This document shows, piece by piece, positions 52,028-64,000 of a stretch of DNA of 64,000 nt; position 1 is the first letter of the stretch, and each line of letters begins with the position of its first letter. The translations under genes were made by a program, and so were the position numbers. The notes beneath the pieces were generated by a model. It worked only from the letters and a program-made list of their open reading frames with translations. It was not told where the DNA came from and did not search any database. The stretch covers positions 34,689,501-34,753,500 of the forward strand of contig CP114481.1 of the NCBI GenBank assembly GCA_027186245.1. The letters run 5' to 3'. Source of the DNA: Coriaria nepalensis (Eukaryota > Streptophyta > Magnoliopsida > Cucurbitales > Coriariaceae).

Positions 52028-55000
52028 GTCATTTCATGTCAATAACTTATTTCAATGCAAGTCGAACGAATTCTATTTTTGCATTACAACCACAAGTTTT
52101 CTGCATAACTTGCAAATGATCAATGCAAGGAAAGTGGGCATTCGTTTAACCTTAAAATCATTTCAATGACTCATTTCAAGTCGATATCTTATTTCAAAGC
52201 AAGTCGAACAAATTCTATTTTTGCACTACAAACACAAGTTTTGTGCATAACTTGGAAATGATCAATGCAAGAAAAGTGTGCATTCGTTTAACCTTAAAAT
52301 CATTTCAATGAGTCATTTCCAGTCAATAACTTATTTCAAAGCAAGTCGAAAGAATTCTATTTTTGCACTACAAATGCAAGTTTTGGGCATAACTTGCAAA
52401 TGATCAATGCAAGGAAAGTGTGCATTCGTTCAACCTTAAAATCATTTCAATGAGTCATTTCAAGTCGATATCTTATTTCAAAGCAAGTCGAACGAATTCT
52501 ATTTTTGCACTACAAACACACGTTTTGTGCATAACTTGCAAATGATCAATGCAAGGAAAGTGTGCATTCGTTTAACCTTAAAATCATTTCAATGAGTCAT
52601 TTGAAGTCAATAACTTATTTCAAAGCACGTCGAACGAATTCTATTTTTGCACTACAAACACAAGTTTTCTGCATAACTTGCAAATGATCAATGCAAGGAA
52701 AGTGTGCATTCGTTGAACCTTAAAATCATTTCATTGAGTCATTTCAAGTCAATATCTTATTTCAAAGAAATTTGAACGAGCACTATTTTTGCACTACAAA
52801 TGCAAGTTTTGTGCATAACTTGCAAGTGATCAATGCAAGGGAAGTGTGCATTCGTTTAACCTTAAAATCATTTCAATGAGTCATTTCCAGTCCATAACTT
52901 ATTTCAAAGCAAGTCGAAAGAATTCTATTTTTGCACTACAAACACAAGTTTTGGGCATAACTTGCAAATGATCAATGCAAGGAAAGTGTGCATTCGTTTA
53001 ACCTTAAAATCATTGCAATGAGTCATTTCAAGTCAATAACTTATTTCAAAGCAAGTCGAACGAATTCTATTTTTGCACTACAAACAGAAGTTTTCTGCAT
53101 AACTTGCAGATGATCAATGCAAGGAAAGTGTGCATTCGTTTAACCTTAAAATCATTTCAATGAGTCATTTCAAGTCAATATCTTATTTCGAAGAAATTTG
53201 AACGAGCACTATTTTTGCACTACAAATGCAAGTTTTGTGCATAACTTGCAAGCAATCAATCCAAGGAAAGTTTGCATTCGTTTAACCTTAAAATCATTTC
53301 AATGAGTCATTTCAAGTCGATATCTTATTTCAAAGCAAGTCGAACGAATTCTATTTTTGCACTACAAACACAAGTTTTCTGCATAACTTGCAAATGATCA
53401 ATGCAAGGAAAGTGTGCATTCGTTTAACCTTAAAATCATTTCAATGAGTCATTTCATGTCAATAACTTATTTCAATGCAAGTCGAACGAATTCTATTTTT
53501 GCACTACAACCACAAGTTTTCTGCATAACTTGCAAATGATCAATGCAAGGAAAGTGCGCATTCGTTTAACCTTAAAATCATTTCAATGAGTCATTTCAAG
53601 TCGATATCTTATTTCAAAGCAAGTCGAACAAATTCTATTTTTGCCCTACAAACACAAGTTTTGTGCATAACTTGCAAATGATCAATGCAAGAAAAGTGTG
53701 CATTCGTTTAACCTTAAAATCATTTCAATGAGTCATTTCCAGTCAATAACTTATTTCAAAGCAAGTCGAAAGAATTCTATTTTTGCACTACAAATGCAAG
53801 TTTTGGGCATAACTTGCAAATGATCAATGCAAGGAAAGTGTGCATTCGTTTAACCTTAAAATCATTTCAATGAGTCATTTCAAGTCGATATCTTATTTCA
53901 AAGCAAGTCGAACGAATTCTATTTTTGCACTACAAACACACGTTTTGTGCATAACTTGCAAATGATCAATGCAACGAAAGTGTGCATTCGTTTAACCTTA
54001 AAATCATTTCAATGAGTCATTTCAAGTCAATAACTTATTTCAAAGCAAGTCGAACGAATTCTATTTTTGCACTACAAACACAAGTTTTGTGCATAACTTG
54101 CAAATGATCAATGCAAGGAAAGTGTGCATTCGTTTAACCTTAAAATCATTTCAATGAGTCATTTGAAGTCAATAACTTATTTCAAAGCAAGTCGAACGAA
54201 TTCTATTTTTGCACTACAAACACAAGTTTTCTGCATAACTTGCAAATGATCAATGCAAGGAAAGTGTGCATTCGTTGAACCTTAAAATCATTTCATTGAG
54301 TCATTTCAAGTCAATATCTTATTTCAAAGAAATTTGAACGAGCACTATTTTTGCACTACAAATGCAAGTTTTGTGCATAACTTGCAAGTGATCAATGCAA
54401 GGGAAGTGTGCATTTGTTTAACCTTAAAATCATTTCAATGAGTCATTTCCAGTCCATAACTTATTTCAAAGCAAGTCGAAAGAATTCTATTTTTGCACTA
54501 CAAATGCAAGTTTTGGGCATAACTTGCAAATGATCAATGCAAGGAAAGTGTGCATTCGTTTAACCTTAAAATCATTGCAATGAGTCATTTCAAGTCAATA
54601 ACTTATTTCAAAGCAAGTCGAACGAATTCTATTTTTGCACTACAAACACAAGTTTTGTGCATAACTTGCAAATGATCAATGCAAGGAAAGTGTGCATTCG
54701 TTTAACCTTAAAATCATTTCAATGAGTCATTTCAAGTCAATATCTTATTTCGAAGAAATTTGAACGAGCACTATTTTTGCACTACAAATGCAAGTTTTGT
54801 GCATAACTTGCAAGTAATCAATCCAAGGAAAGTTTGCATTCGTTTAACCTTAAAATCATTTCAATGAGTCATTTCAAGTCGATATCTTATTTCAAAGCAA
54901 GTCGAACGAATTCTATTTTTGCACTACAAACACACGTTTTGTGCATAACTTGCAAATGATCAATGCAACGAAAGTGTGCATTCGTTTAACCTTAAAATCA

Positions 55001-55950
55001 TTTCAATGAGTCATTTCAAGTCAATAACTTATTTCAAAGCAAGTCGAACGATTTCTATTTTTGCACTACAAACACAAGTTTTGTGCATAACTTGCAAATG
55101 ATCAATGCAAGGAAAGTGTGCATTCGTTTAACCTTAAAATCATTTCAATTAGTCATTTGAAGTCAATAACTTATTTCAAAGCAAGTCGAACGAATTCTAT
55201 TTTTGCACTACAAAAACAAGTTTTCTGCATAACTTGCAAATGATCAATGCGAGGAAAGTGTGCATTCGTTGAACCTTAAAATCATTTCATTGAGTCATTT
55301 CAAGTCAATATCTTATTTCAAAGAAATTTGAACGAGCACTATTTTTGCACTACAAATGCAAGTTTTGTGCATAACTTGCAAGTGATCAATGCAAGGAAAG
55401 TGTGCATTCATTTAACCTTAAAATCATTTCAATGAGTCATTTCAAGTCGATATCTTATTTCAAAGCAAGTCGAACGAATTCTATTTTTGCACTACAAACA
55501 CAAGTTTTGTGCATAACTTGCAAATGATCAATGCAAGGAAAGTGTGCATTCGTTTAACCTTAAAATCATTTCAATGAGTCATTTCAAGTCAATAACTTAT
55601 TTCAAAGCAACTCGAACGAATTCTATTTTTGCACTACAAACACAAGTTTTCTGCATAACTTGCAAGTGATCAATGCAAGGAAAGTGTGCATTCGTTTAAC
55701 CTTAAAATCATCTCATTGAGTCATTTCAAGTCAATATCTTATTTCAAAGAAATTTGAACGAGCACTATTTTTGCACTACAAATGCAAGTTTTGTGCATAA
55801 CTTGCAAGTGATCAATGCAAGGAAAGTGTGCATTCATTTAACCTTAAAATCATTTCAATGAGTCATTTCAAGTCGATATCTTATTTCAAAGCAAGTCGAA
55901 CAAATTCTATTTTTGCACTACAAACACAAGTTTTGTGCATAACTTGCAAA
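52028..55950 (+). repeat. Partial 11-unit HOR copies with expanded and contracted spacing
   Basis: The gggaagtgtg variant at 52839 recurs at 54401 and the agtccataac variant at about 52890 recurs near 54452, both 1,562 bp (11 units) apart. The ttcatgtc marker, however, jumps 13 units (50182 to 52028), 10 units (to 53448) and 18 units (to 56004). The HOR is therefore still recognisable but disturbed by gains and losses of whole units. Unusual single-base variants occur here, such as cactagttttgc near 51788 and cgatttctat near 55050. Confidence 0.78.
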
Positions 55951-56003
55951 TGATCAATGCAAGGAAAGTGTGCATTCGTTTAACCTTAAAAACATTTCAA
56001 TGA

Positions 56004-58830
56004 GTCATTTCATGTCAATAACTTATTTCAATGCAAGTCGAACGAATTCTATTTTTGCACTACAACCACAAGTTTTCTGCATAACTTGCAAATGATCAAT
56101 GCAAGGAAAGTGCGCGTTCATTTAACCTTAAAATCATTTCAATGAGTCATTTCAAGTCGATATCTTATTTCAAAGCAAGTCAAACAAATTCTATTTTTGC
56201 ACTACAAACACAAGTTTTGTGCATAACTTGCAAATGATCAATGCAAGAAAAGTGTGCATTCGTTTAACCTTAAAATCATTTCAATGAGTCATTTCCAGTC
56301 AATAACTTATTTCAAAGCAAGTCGAAAGAATTCTATTTTTGCACTACAAATGCAAGTTTTGGGCATAACTTGCAAATGATCAATGCAAGGAAAGTGTGCA
56401 TTCGTTTAACCTTAAAATCATTTCAATGAGTCATTTCAAGTCGATATCTTATGTCAAAGCAAGTCGAACGAATTCTATTTTTGCACTACAAACACACGTT
56501 TTGTGCATAACTTGCAAATGATCAATGCAAGGAAAGTGTGCATTCGTTTAACCTTAAAATCATTTCAATGAGTCATTTCAAGTCAATAACTTATTTCAAA
56601 GCAAGTCGAACGAATTCTATTTTTGCACTACAAACACAAGTTTTCTGCATAACTTGCAAATGATCAATGCAAGGAAAGTGTGCATTCGTTTAACGTTAAA
56701 ATCATTTCAATGAGTCATTTCAAGTCAGTAACTTATTTCAAAGCAACTCGAACGAATTCTATTTTTGCACTACAAACACAAGTTTTCTGCATAACTTGCA
56801 AGTGATCAATGCAAGGAAAGTGTGCATTCGTTTAACCTTAAAATCATCTCATTGAGTCATTTCAAGTCAATATCTTATTTCAAAGAAATTTGAACGAGCA
56901 CTATTTTTGCACTACAAATGCAAGTTTTGTGCATAACTTGCAAGTGATCAATGCAAGGAAAGTGTGCATTCATTTAACCTTAAAATCATTTCAATGAGTC
57001 ATTTCAAGTCGATATCTTATTTCAAAGCAAGTCGAACGAATTCTATTTTTGCACTACAAACACATGTTTTGTGCATAACTTGCAAATGATCAATGCAAGG
57101 AAAGTGTGCATTCGTTTAACCTTAAAATCATTTCAATGAGTCATTTCATGTCAATAACTTATTTCAATGCAAGTCGAACGAATTCTATTTTTGCACTACA
57201 ACCACAAGTTTTCTGCATAACTTGCAAATGATCAATGCAAGGAAAGTGCGCGTTCATTTAACCTTAAAATCATTTCAATGAGTCATTTCAAGTCGATATC
57301 TTATTTCAAAGCAAGTCGAACAAATTCTATTTTTGCACTACAAACACAAGTGTCGTGCATAACTTGCAAATGATCAATGCAAGAAAAGTGTGCGTTCGTT
57401 TAACATTAAAATCATTTCAATGAGTCATTTCCAGTCAATAACTTATTTCAAAGCAAGTCGAAAGAATTCTATTTTTGCACTACAAATGCAAGTTTTGGGC
57501 ATAACTTGCAAATGATCAATGCAAGGAAAGTGTGCATTCGTTTAACCTTAAAATCATTTCAATGAGTCATTTCAAGTCGATATCTTATTTCAAAGCAAGT
57601 CGAACGAATTCTATTTTTGCACTACAAACACACGTTTTGTGCATAACTTGCAAATGATCAATGCAAGGAAAGTGTGCATTCGTTTAACCTTAAAATCATT
57701 TCAATGAGTCATTTCAAGTCAATAACTTATTTCAAAGCAAGTCGAACGAATTCTATTTTTGCACTACAAACACAAGTTTTGTGCATAACTTGCAAATGAT
57801 CAATGCAAGGAAAGTGTGCATTCGTTTAACCTTAAAATCATTTCAATGAGTCATTTGAAGTCAATGACTTATTTCAAAGCAAGTCGAACGAATTCTATTT
57901 TTGCACTACAAACACACGTTTTGTGCATAACTTGCAAATGATCAATGCAAGGAAAGTGTGCATTTGTTTAACCTTAAAATCATTTCAATGAGTCATTTGA
58001 AGTCAATAACTTATTTCAAAGCAAGTCGAACGAATTCTATTTTTGCACTACAAAAACAAGTTTTGTGCATAACTTGCAAGTGATCAATGCAAGGAAAGTG
58101 TGCATTCATTTAACCTTAAAATCATTTCAATGAGTCATTTCAAGTCGATATCTTATTTCAAAGCAAGTCGAACGAATTCTATTTTTGCACTACAAACACA
58201 AGTTTTGTGCATAACTTGCGAATGATCAATGCGAGGAAAGTGTGCATTCGTTTAACCTTAAAATCATTTCAATGAGTCATTTCATGTCAATAACTTATTT
58301 CAATGCAAGTCGAACGAATTCTATTTTTGCACTACAACCACAAGTTTTCTGCATAACTTGCAAATGATCAATGCAAGGAAAGTGCGCGTTCATTTAACCT
58401 TAAAATCATTTCAATGAGTCATTTGAAGTCAATAACTTATTTCAAAGCAAGTCGAACGAGCACTATTTTTGCACTACAAATGCAAGTTTTGTGCATAACT
58501 TGCAAGTGATCAATGCAAGGAAAGTGTGCATTCATTTAACCTTAAAATCATTTCAATGAGTCATTTCAAGTCGATATCTTATTTCAAAGCAAGTCGAACG
58601 AATTCTATTTTTGCACTACAAACACAAGTTTTGTGCATAACTTGCAAATGATCAATGCGAGGAAAGTGTGCATTCGTTTAACCTTAAAATCATTTCAATG
58701 AGTCATTTCATGTCAATAACTTATTTCAATGCAAGTCGAACGAATTCTATTTTTGCACTACAACCACAAGTTTTCTGCATAACTTGCAAATGATCAATGC
58801 AAGGAAAGTGCGCGTTCATTTAACCTTAAA
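56004..58830 (+). repeat. 8-unit higher-order repeat (1,136 bp) plus a 3-unit step
   Basis: The ttcatgtc marker lies at 56004, 57140 and 58276 (1,136 bp steps, 8 units), then at 58702 (426 bp, 3 units). The linked gtgcgcgttcattt variant follows each copy. Copies share order but carry scattered changes such as gtgtcgtgcat near 57351 and taacattaaa near 57402. It is probably a shortened derivative of the 11-unit HOR to its left. Confidence 0.82.
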
Positions 58831-59307
58831 ATCATTTCAATGAGTCATTTCAAGTCGATATCTTATTTCAAAGCAAGTCGAACAAATTCTATTTTTGCAC
58901 TACAAACACAAGTTTTGTGCATAACTTGCAAATGATCAATGCAAGGAAAGTGTGCATTCGTTTCACCTTAAACTCATTTCAATGAGTCATTTCAGGTCAA
59001 TAACTTATTTCAAAGCAAGTCGAACGAATTCTATTTTTGCACTACAAACACAAGTTTTGTGCATAACTTGCAAACGATCAATGCAAGGAAAGTGCGCATT
59101 CGTTTAACCTTAAAATCATTTCAATGAGTCATTTCAAGTCGATATCTTATTTCAAAGCAAGTCGAACAAATTCTATTTTTGCACTACAAACACAAGTTTT
59201 GTGCATAACTTGCAAATGATCAATGCAAGAAAAGTGTGCATTCGTTTAACCTTAAAATCATTTCAATGAGTCATTTCCAGTCAATAACTTATTTCAAAGC
59301 AAGTCGA

Positions 59308-62147
59308 AAGAATTCTATTTTTGCACTAGAAATGCAAGTTTTGGGCATAACTTGCAAATGATCAATGCAAGGAAAGTGTGCATTCGTTTAACCTTAAAAT
59401 CATTGCAATGAGTCATTTCAAGTCGATATCTTATTTCAAAGGAAGTCGAATGAATTCTATTTTTGCACTACAAACACAAGTTCTGTGCATAACTTGCAAA
59501 TGATCATTGCAAGGAAAGTGTGCATTCGTTTAACCTTAAAATCATTTCAATGAGTCATTTCAAGTTAATATCTTATTTCAAAGTAATTTGAACGAGCACT
59601 ATTTTTGCACTACAAATGCAAGTTTTCTGCATAACTTGCAAATGATCAATGCAAGGAAAGTGTGCATTCGTTTAACCTTAAAATCATTTCAATGAGTCAT
59701 TTCAAGTCAACAACTTATTTCAAAGCAAGTCGAACGAATTCTATTTTTGCACTACAAACACAAGTTTTGTGCATAACTTGCAAGTGATCAATGCAAGGAA
59801 AGTGTGCATTCGTTTAACCTTAAAATCATTTCAATGAGTCATTTCCAGTTAATAACTTATTTCAAAGCAAGTCGAAAGAATTCTATTTTTGCACTACAAA
59901 TGCAAGTTTTGGGCATAACTTGCAAATGATCAATGCAAGGAAAGTGTGCATTCGTTTAACCTTAAAATCATTGCAATGAGTCATTTCAAGTCAATAACTT
60001 ATTTCAAAGCAAGTCGAACGAATTCTATTTTTGCACTACAAACACAAGTTTTCTGCATAACTTGCAAATGATCAATGCAAGGAAAGTGTGCATTCATTTA
60101 ACCTTAAAATCATTTCAATGAGTCATTTCAAGTCAATATCTTATTTCAAAGTAATTTGAACGAGCACTATTTTTGCAATACAGATGCAAGTTTTCTGCAT
60201 AACTTGCAAATGATCAATGCAAGGATAGTGTGCATTCGTTTAACCTTAAAATCATTTCAATGAGTCATTTCAAGTCAACAACTTATTCCAAAGCAAGTCG
60301 AACGAATTCTATTTTTGCACTACAAACACAAGTTTTGTGCATAACTTGCAAGTGATCAATGCAAGGAAAGCGTGTTTTCATTTAACCTTAAAATCATTTC
60401 AATGAGTCATTTCAAGTCGATATCTTATTTCAAAGCAAGTCGAACGAATTCTATTTTTGCACAACAAACACAAGTTTTGTGCATAACTTGCAAATGATCA
60501 ATGCAAGGAAAGTGTGCATTCGTTTCACCTTAAACTCATTTCAATGAGTCATTTCAGGTCAATAACTTATTTCAAAGCAAGTCGAACGAATTCTATTTTT
60601 GCACTACAAACACAAGTTTTGTGCATAACTTGCAAATGATCAATGCAAGGAAAGTGTGCATTCGTTTAACCTTAAAATCATTTCAATGAGTCATTTCAAG
60701 TCAATAACTTATTTCAAAGCAAGTCGAAAGAATTCTATTTTTGCACTAGAAATGCAAGTTTTGGGCATAACTTGCAAATGATCAATGCAAGGAAAGTGTG
60801 CATTCGTTTAACCTTAAAATCATTGCAATGAGTCATTTCAAGTCGATATCTTATTTCAAAGGAAGTCGAATGAATTCTATTTTTGCACTACAAACACAAG
60901 TTCTGTGCATAACTTGCAAATGATCATTGCAAGGAAAGTGTGCATTCGTTTCACCTTAAACTCATTTCAATGAGTCATTTCAGGTCAATAACTTATTTCA
61001 AAGCAAGTCGAACGAATTCTATTTTTGCACTACAAACACAAGTTTTGTGCATAACTTGCAAATGATCAATGCAAGGAAAGTGTGCATTCGTTTAACCTTA
61101 AAATCATTTCAATGAGTCATTTCAAGTCAACAACTTATTTCAAAGCAAGTCGAACGAATTCTATTTTTGCACTACAAACACAAGTTTTGTGCATAACTTG
61201 CAAGTGATCAATGCAAGGAAAGTGTGCATTCGTTTAACCTTAAAATCATTTCAATGAGTCATTTCCAGTTAATAACTTATTTCAAAGCAAGTCGAAAGAA
61301 TTCTATTTTTGCACTACAAATGCAAGTTTTGGGCATAACTTGCAAATGATCAATGCAAGGAAAGTGTGCATTCGTTTAACCTTAAAATCATTGCAATGAG
61401 TCATTTCAAGTCAATAACTTATTTCAAAGCAAGTCGAACGAATTCTATTTTTGCACTACAAACACAAGTTTTCTGCATAACTTGCAAATGATCAATGCAA
61501 GGAAAGTGTGCATTCATTTAACCTTAAAATCATTTCAATGAGTCATTTCAAGTCAATATCTTATTTCAAAGTAATTTGAACGAGCACTATTTTTGCAATA
61601 CAGATGCAAGTTTTCTGCATAACTTGCAAATGATCAATGCAAGGATAGTGTGCATTCGTTTAACCTTAAAATCATTTCAATGAGTCATTTCAAGTCAACA
61701 ACTTATTTCAAAGCAAGTCGAACGAATTCTATTTTTGCACTACAAACACAAGTTTTGTGCATAACTTGCAAGTGATCAATGCAAGGAAAGCGTGTTTTCA
61801 TTTAACCTTAAAATCATTTCAATGAGTCATTTCAAGTCAATATCTTATTTCAAAGCAAGTCGAACGAATTCTATTTTTGCACTACAAACACAAGTTTTGT
61901 GCATAACTTGCAAATGATCAATGCAAGGAAAGTGTGCATTCGTTTCACCTTAAACTCATTTCAATGAGTCATTTCAGGTCAATAACTTATTTCAAAGCAA
62001 GTCGAACGAATTCTATTTTTGCACTACAAACACAAGTTTTGTGCATAACTTGCAAATGATCAATGCAAGGAAAGTGTGCATTCGTTTAACCTTAAAATCA
62101 TTTCAATGAGTCATTTCAAGTCAATAACTTATTTCAAAGCAAGTCGA
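59308..62147 (+). repeat. 10-unit higher-order repeat (1,420 bp), two adjacent copies
   Basis: ttgcactagaaatg (59321 and 60741), gatcattgc (about 59504 and 60924), gcaatacagatgc (about 60176 and 61596), ggatagtgtg (60223 and 61643) and gtgttttcattt (about 60372 and 61792) all step 1,420 bp. A stretch of about 110 bp near 59530-59640 versus 60950-61060 differs in unit class: gtaatttgaacgagcac in the first copy, and a cgtttcacc/aaactc unit in the second. That local swap suggests gene-conversion-like replacement. Confidence 0.87.
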
Positions 62148-64000
62148 ACGAATTCTATTTTTGCACTACAAACAGAAGTTTTGTGCATAACTTGCAAGTG
62201 ATCAATGCAAGGAAAGTGTGCATTCGTTTAACCTTAAAATCATTTCAATGAGTCATTTCCAGTTAATAACTTATTTCAAAGCAAGTCGAAAGAATTCTAT
62301 TTTTGCACTACAAATGCAAGTTTTGTGCATAACTTGCAAGTGATCAATGCAAGGAAAGTGTGCATTCGTTTAACCTTAAAATCATTTCAATGAGTCATTT
62401 CCAGTTAATAACTTATTTCAAAGCAAGTCGAAAGAATTCTATTTTTGCACTACAAATGCAAGTTTTGGGCATAACTTGCAAATGATCAATGCAAGGAAAG
62501 TGTGCATTCGTTGAACCTTAAAATCATTTCATTGAGTCATTTCAAGTCAATATCTTATTTCAAAGCAACTCGAACGAATTCTATTTTTGCACTACAAACA
62601 CAAGTTTTGTGCATAACTTGCAAATGATCAATGCAAGGAAAGTGTGCATTCGTTTAACCTTAAAATCATTTCAGAGAGTCATTACAAGTCAATAACTTAC
62701 TTCAGAGGCAAGTCAAACGAATTCTATTTTTGCACTACAAACAAAAGTTTTGTGCATAACTTGCAAATGATCAATGCAAGGAAAGTGTGCATTCGTTTAA
62801 CCTTAAAATCATTTCAATGAGTCATTTCCAGTCAACAACTTATTTCAAAGCAAGTCGAAAGAATTCTATTTTTGCACTAGAAATGCAAGTTTTGGGCATA
62901 ACTTGCAAATGATCAATGCAAGGAAAGTGTGCATTCGTTTAACCTTAAAATCATTGCAATGAGTCATTTCAAGTCGATATCTTATTTCAAAGGAAGTCGA
63001 ATGAATTCTATTTTTGCACTACAAACACAAGTTCTGTGCATAACTTGCAAATGATCATTGCAAGGAAAGTGTGCATTCGTTTAACCTTAAAATCATTTCA
63101 ATGAGTCATTTCAAGTTAATATCTTATTTCAAAGTAATTTGAACGAGCACTATTTTTGCACTACAAATGCAAGTTTTCTGCATAACTTGCAAATGATCAA
63201 TGCAAGGAAAGTGTGCATTCGTTTAACCTTAAAATCATTTCAATGAGTCATTTCAAGTCAACAACTTATTTCAAAGCAAGTCGAACGAATTCTATTTTTG
63301 CACTACAAACACAAGTTTTGTGCATAACTTGCAAGTGATCAATGCAAGGAAAGTGTGCATTCGTTTAACCTTAAAATCATTTCAATGAGTCATTTCCAGT
63401 TAATAACTTATTTCAAAGCAAGTCGAAAGAATTCTATTTTTGCACTACAAATGCAAGTTTTGGGCATAACTTGCAAATGATCAATGCAAGGAAAGTGTGC
63501 ATTCGTTGAACCTTAAAATCATTTCATTGAGTCATTTCAAGTCAATATCTTATTTCAAAGCAACTCGAACGAATTCTATTTTTGCACTACAAACACAAGT
63601 TTTGTGCATAACTTGCAAATGATCAATGCAAGGAAAGTGTGCATTCGTTTCACCTTAAACTCATTTCAATGAGTCATTTCAGGTCAATAACTTATTTCAA
63701 AGCAAGTCGAACGAATTCTATTTTTGCACTACAAACACAAGTTTTGTGCATAACTTGCAAATGATCAATGCAAGGAAAGTGTGCATTCGTTTAACCTTAA
63801 AATCATTTCAATGAGTCATTTCAAGTCAATAACTTATTTCAAAGCAAGTCGAACGAATTCTATTTTTGCACTACAAACAGAAGTTTTGTGCATAACTTGC
63901 GAATGATCGATGCAAGGAAAGTGTGCATTCGTTTAACCTTTAAATCATTTCAGAGAGTCATTACAAGTCAATAACTTATTTCAGAGGCAAGTCAAACGAA
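62148..64000 (+). repeat. Right-edge satellite segment, including a 143-bp unit
   Basis: The satellite continues to the window end. The block 62872-63480 repeats 59321-59930 at an offset of 3,551 bp (25 x 142 plus one), sharing cactagaaatg, gatcattgc and agttaatatc. The extra base comes from ttcagaggcaag near 62702, which replaces ttcaaagcaag. The same insertion-bearing variant recurs at about 63980. Dimeric gaaag/agttaataac units lie at 62190-62470. The last unit is cut by the window edge. Confidence 0.8.

Larger units (their letters stand above)
1..64000. repeat. 142-bp satellite DNA array, about 450 head-to-tail units
   Basis: The entire window is one tandem satellite. Every unit carries landmarks in the same order: gcataac near the start, a tgatca core, a gtgcatt block, ccttaaaatc, two tcatttcaa copies, ctatttttgcac, and caagtttt at the end. 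Marker spacing is 142 bp (for example 3, 145, 287, 429). Positions 3 to 63890 span 450 units with a net 13-base deficit that matches the indels I located. All units are in the same orientation. I found no insertion of mobile elements, no unrelated spacer, no RNA gene and no plausible protein gene on either strand. Long, pure, AT-rich arrays of this kind are typical of eukaryotic centromeric or pericentromeric heterochromatin; that location is inference. I do not recognise the family or species. Both window edges lie inside the array, so its true ends are unknown. Confidence 0.98.

Noticed and set aside
1..64000. CRISPR array
   Set aside because: The period is regular but the whole 142 bp is repeated, with no unique spacers. 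The unit is far longer than a CRISPR repeat, and there are no cas genes.
1..64000. Transposable elements, rRNA or tRNA genes, or telomeric repeats within the array
   Set aside because: No break in the 142-bp phase beyond small indels was found, and there is no terminal repeat, RNA-gene-like fold, or telomere-type hexamer or heptamer run.
1..64000. Assigning the satellite to a named species or family
   Set aside because: Unit length and base composition fit many plants and animals. I do not recognise the sequence and cannot search databases, so any name would be a guess.

Overview
The whole 64 kb window is one uninterrupted head-to-tail satellite DNA array. The repeat unit is 142 bp and about 32% G+C (45 of 142 bases in my hand-built consensus). 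From the first copy of the phase marker gcataa (position 3) to the last (position 63890) there are exactly 450 units. 450 x 142 is 63,900 and the observed distance is 63,887. The 13-base shortfall is fully explained by indels I located: one 4-bp deletion, ten 1-bp deletions (several of them copies of one another) and one 1-bp insertion. I see no inversion, no transposable element, no unrelated spacer and no gene. All open reading frames are short and are translations of the repeat.

Such a long, pure, AT-rich array with a unit close to nucleosome size points to a eukaryotic chromosome, most likely centromeric or pericentromeric heterochromatin in a modern long-read assembly. The species cannot be fixed from the sequence alone, and I do not recognise the satellite family.

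Layout: units fall into recurrent variant classes that share linked differences, mainly in the right half of the unit. These classes are arranged in higher-order repeats (HORs) whose period changes along the window. 0-0.7 kb is a dimer pattern. 0.7-2.5 kb is a 7-unit duplication. 4.1-5.8 kb is a 5-unit duplication. 7.4-12.1 kb is a 9-unit HOR in about four copies, with an 18-unit superstructure. 14.6-17.9 kb is a 12-unit HOR. 19.0-23.1 kb is a 14-unit duplication, followed by a 5-unit one. 24.1-24.8 kb is a dimer run. 27.5-44.7 kb is a 60-unit (8,516 bp) tandem duplication. 43.9-51.7 kb is an 11-unit HOR with a 22-unit (3,124 bp) superstructure. 52.6-55 kb has 11-unit spacing again. 56-58.7 kb is an 8-unit HOR. 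59.3-62.1 kb is a 10-unit HOR. Variant classes are confined to particular stretches, as expected from local unequal exchange and homogenisation.

Within the unit I see an imperfect dyad around the palindrome TGATCA, a cluster of TGCA palindromes at 9-13 bp spacing, and 13-bp sub-repeats suggesting that the 142-bp unit grew from a shorter element. The genuinely interesting content is this multi-scale repeat architecture. I found no gene system.
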